Assembly (NCBI GenBank): GCA_041394605.1
Contig: JAWKHX010000010.1
Coordinates: 124,001 to 188,000, forward strand
Source: UBA668 sp041394605
GTDB lineage: Bacteria; Actinomycetota; Acidimicrobiia; Acidimicrobiales; Ilumatobacteraceae
Direction: 5' to 3'
DNA: 64,000 bases
Shown here: positions 63,240-64,000 of the stretch, piece by piece
Layout: each line of letters begins with the position of its first letter
How positions within the stretch are numbered: position 1 is the first letter of the stretch
Notes under the pieces: model-generated
Database searches by the model: none
The model's input: only the letters and a program-made list of their open reading frames with translations
Told to the model about the DNA's origin: nothing
Program-made: the position numbers and the translations under genes

Positions 63240-63661
63240 ACACATCGCGGGACGGGCGCAAGCCGCCCGGGATGAGCTGGGAAGGCTGGGTGGATCAGCA
63301 GATCCGCGAAGGCATGGAGCGCGGCGAGTTCGAGAACTTGCCCGGCAAGGGCAAGCCACAGACCGGCCTGTCGGAGTTCCGCGACGAGGACTGGTGGGTG
63401 AAGGCCAAGATGCGGGCCGAGCGGCTGAGCTACCTGCCGCCCACGCTGAGGATCCGAAAAGAGGTGGAGGAAGCCCGCCAGGCGATGGCTGCCACCGCCA
63501 CGGAGAACGTGGTGCGGGCGATCCTGGCGGACATCAACGCCAAGATCCGCGACATCAACCGCCGCGGCGCGGCCGGCCCGCCGAGCACCCAGATGCCGCT
63601 GGACGAGGAGGCCGAGGTGGCCCGGTGGCGCGCCGCCCGCGCCGCCATCTCACCGGAGTGA
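63236..63661 (+). CDS. DUF1992 protein (DnaJ homologue C28-like)
   Basis: A 141-aa protein. MSWEGWVDQQIREGMERGEFENLPGKGKP and KMRAERLSYLPPTLRIRKEVEEARQAM are the signature blocks of DUF1992, whose eukaryotic relatives are the DNAJC28-type J proteins, though no J domain is present here. The function is unknown. Start overlaps the acyl-CoA ligase stop by ATGA, so the two are translationally coupled. It overlaps the convergent DUF1697-like gene by 12 bases. Confidence 0.85.
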   Translation: MNTSRDGRKPPGMSWEGWVDQQIREGMERGEFENLPGKGKPQTGLSEFRDEDWWVKAKMRAERLSYLPPTLRIRKEVEEARQAMAATATENVVRAILADINAKIRDINRRGAAGPPSTQMPLDEEAEVARWRAARAAISPE

Positions 63662-64000
63662 CGCAGCCTTCTCTGCCACCGCCTCCACCACGTTCCACGC
63701 CCGGCTGGTGGCCGGCACCTTCCAGCGCCGCTCGATCCAGCCGTTGAACCCGCCGTCCATCCGCCCACCGCGGGGGAACGCGAAGCACAGCACCGAATTG
63801 TCCTGGTGGCGTACGTGCACGCCGTGGTTGTCGACGAGTTCGGAGAGGTCCGGGTCGGCCGCCGGGCGACGCAGGAATGTGGCTTCGAACTGCCACGCCT
63901 CGCCGTCGAGGCCATCGAACGGGGTGCGCGCCACCAGCGCTGCGAGCTCGGCAGGCGTGCGCAGCATGACGTCGGCGTTGCGCATCCCCGTGGCCTCGAG
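63650..64000 (-). CDS. DUF1697-like protein, cut by window edge
   Basis: The frame is open through the window edge on the minus strand, so the N-terminus is missing; about 116 codons are seen. VMLRTPAELAALVARTPF, then FPRGGRMDGGFNGWIERRWKVPATSRAWNVVEAVAEKA resemble the C-terminal half of DUF1697 proteins, which end in a (R)NW-type motif. The function is unknown. Confidence 0.55.
   Translation of the reverse strand, partial: LEATGMRNADVMLRTPAELAALVARTPFDGLDGEAWQFEATFLRRPAADPDLSELVDNHGVHVRHQDNSVLCFAFPRGGRMDGGFNGWIERRWKVPATSRAWNVVEAVAEKAASLR

Overview
The window is about 64 kb of very GC-rich DNA from one chromosome, densely packed with genes on both strands and with no phage, transposase, integrase, CRISPR or rRNA genes. 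Several features point to an actinobacterium: F420-type oxidoreductases (LLM and PPOX families), the mec-cysM-murI-rph-rdgB gene order, an IdeR/DtxR-like iron box, and frequent GTG starts with ATGA/GTGA overlaps. The three-repeat 'LLDTR' surface module occurs in two secreted proteins. By inference from general familiarity with such proteins, the source is probably an uncultured or lightly studied member of Acidimicrobiia (Ilumatobacter-like).

Layout. 1-15.5 kb: mostly catabolic genes (acyl-CoA ligase, FAD-dependent reductase, two MFS transporters, PEP-mobile-domain protein, epoxide hydrolase, LysR regulator, enoyl-CoA hydratase, aminoglycoside/ecdysteroid-kinase-like phosphotransferase, F420-type LLM oxidoreductase). 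These end in a translationally coupled small protein that is a stand-alone Hint (intein-like) domain. 15.6-22.9 kb: Baeyer-Villiger-type monooxygenase, membrane protein plus TetR regulator, a frameshifted VanZ-RDD gene, a large LuxR/MalT-type regulator with an 18-bp palindrome in front, and a membrane protein. 22.8-27.2 kb: a redox/stress group with DsbD-like thiol transporter, orphan NuoF-like flavoprotein, MarR regulator and divergent universal stress protein. 27.2-31.3 kb: small-molecule enzymes and an ACT-domain regulator. 31.4-43 kb: tmRNA (ssrA), an SGNH hydrolase on a three-repeat scaffold, GH1 beta-glucosidase, a TrmO-MOSC fusion, Mug-like DNA glycosylase, dimethylargininase, smpB, mec, cysM, and a sortase on the same three-repeat scaffold. 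43-48.9 kb: EamA transporter, acyltransferase, CPBP protease, murI, rph with an in-frame amber codon, rdgB, and a D-threonine-aldolase-like enzyme. 49-51.7 kb: feoA-feoB-nfu operon behind an iron box. 51.8-64 kb: LLM oxidoreductase, tRNA-Leu(UAG), lipoprotein, DUF2461, HerA-like ATPase, an LPATG-anchored surface protein, a SufR-like Fe-S regulator divergent from two PLP enzymes (the second frameshifted), a second acyl-CoA ligase, DUF1992, and a DUF1697-like gene cut by the window edge.

How the genes work together. The trans-translation partners ssrA and smpB lie 7 kb apart. The mec and cysM genes of the CysO-dependent cysteine pathway are adjacent, but no cysO lies between them. A sortase and an LPXTG-type substrate are both present. 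feoA, feoB and nfu form an iron import and Fe-S delivery unit. Three genes (VanZ-RDD, rph and the second PLP enzyme) are each broken by one nucleotide. They are either real lesions or residual assembly errors, which matters for how far the rest can be trusted.

Most interesting candidates: the free-standing Hint protein, the shared three-repeat scaffold carrying either an SGNH hydrolase or a sortase, the SufR-like regulator with two operator-like palindromes facing PLP enzymes, and the mec-cysM pair lacking cysO.
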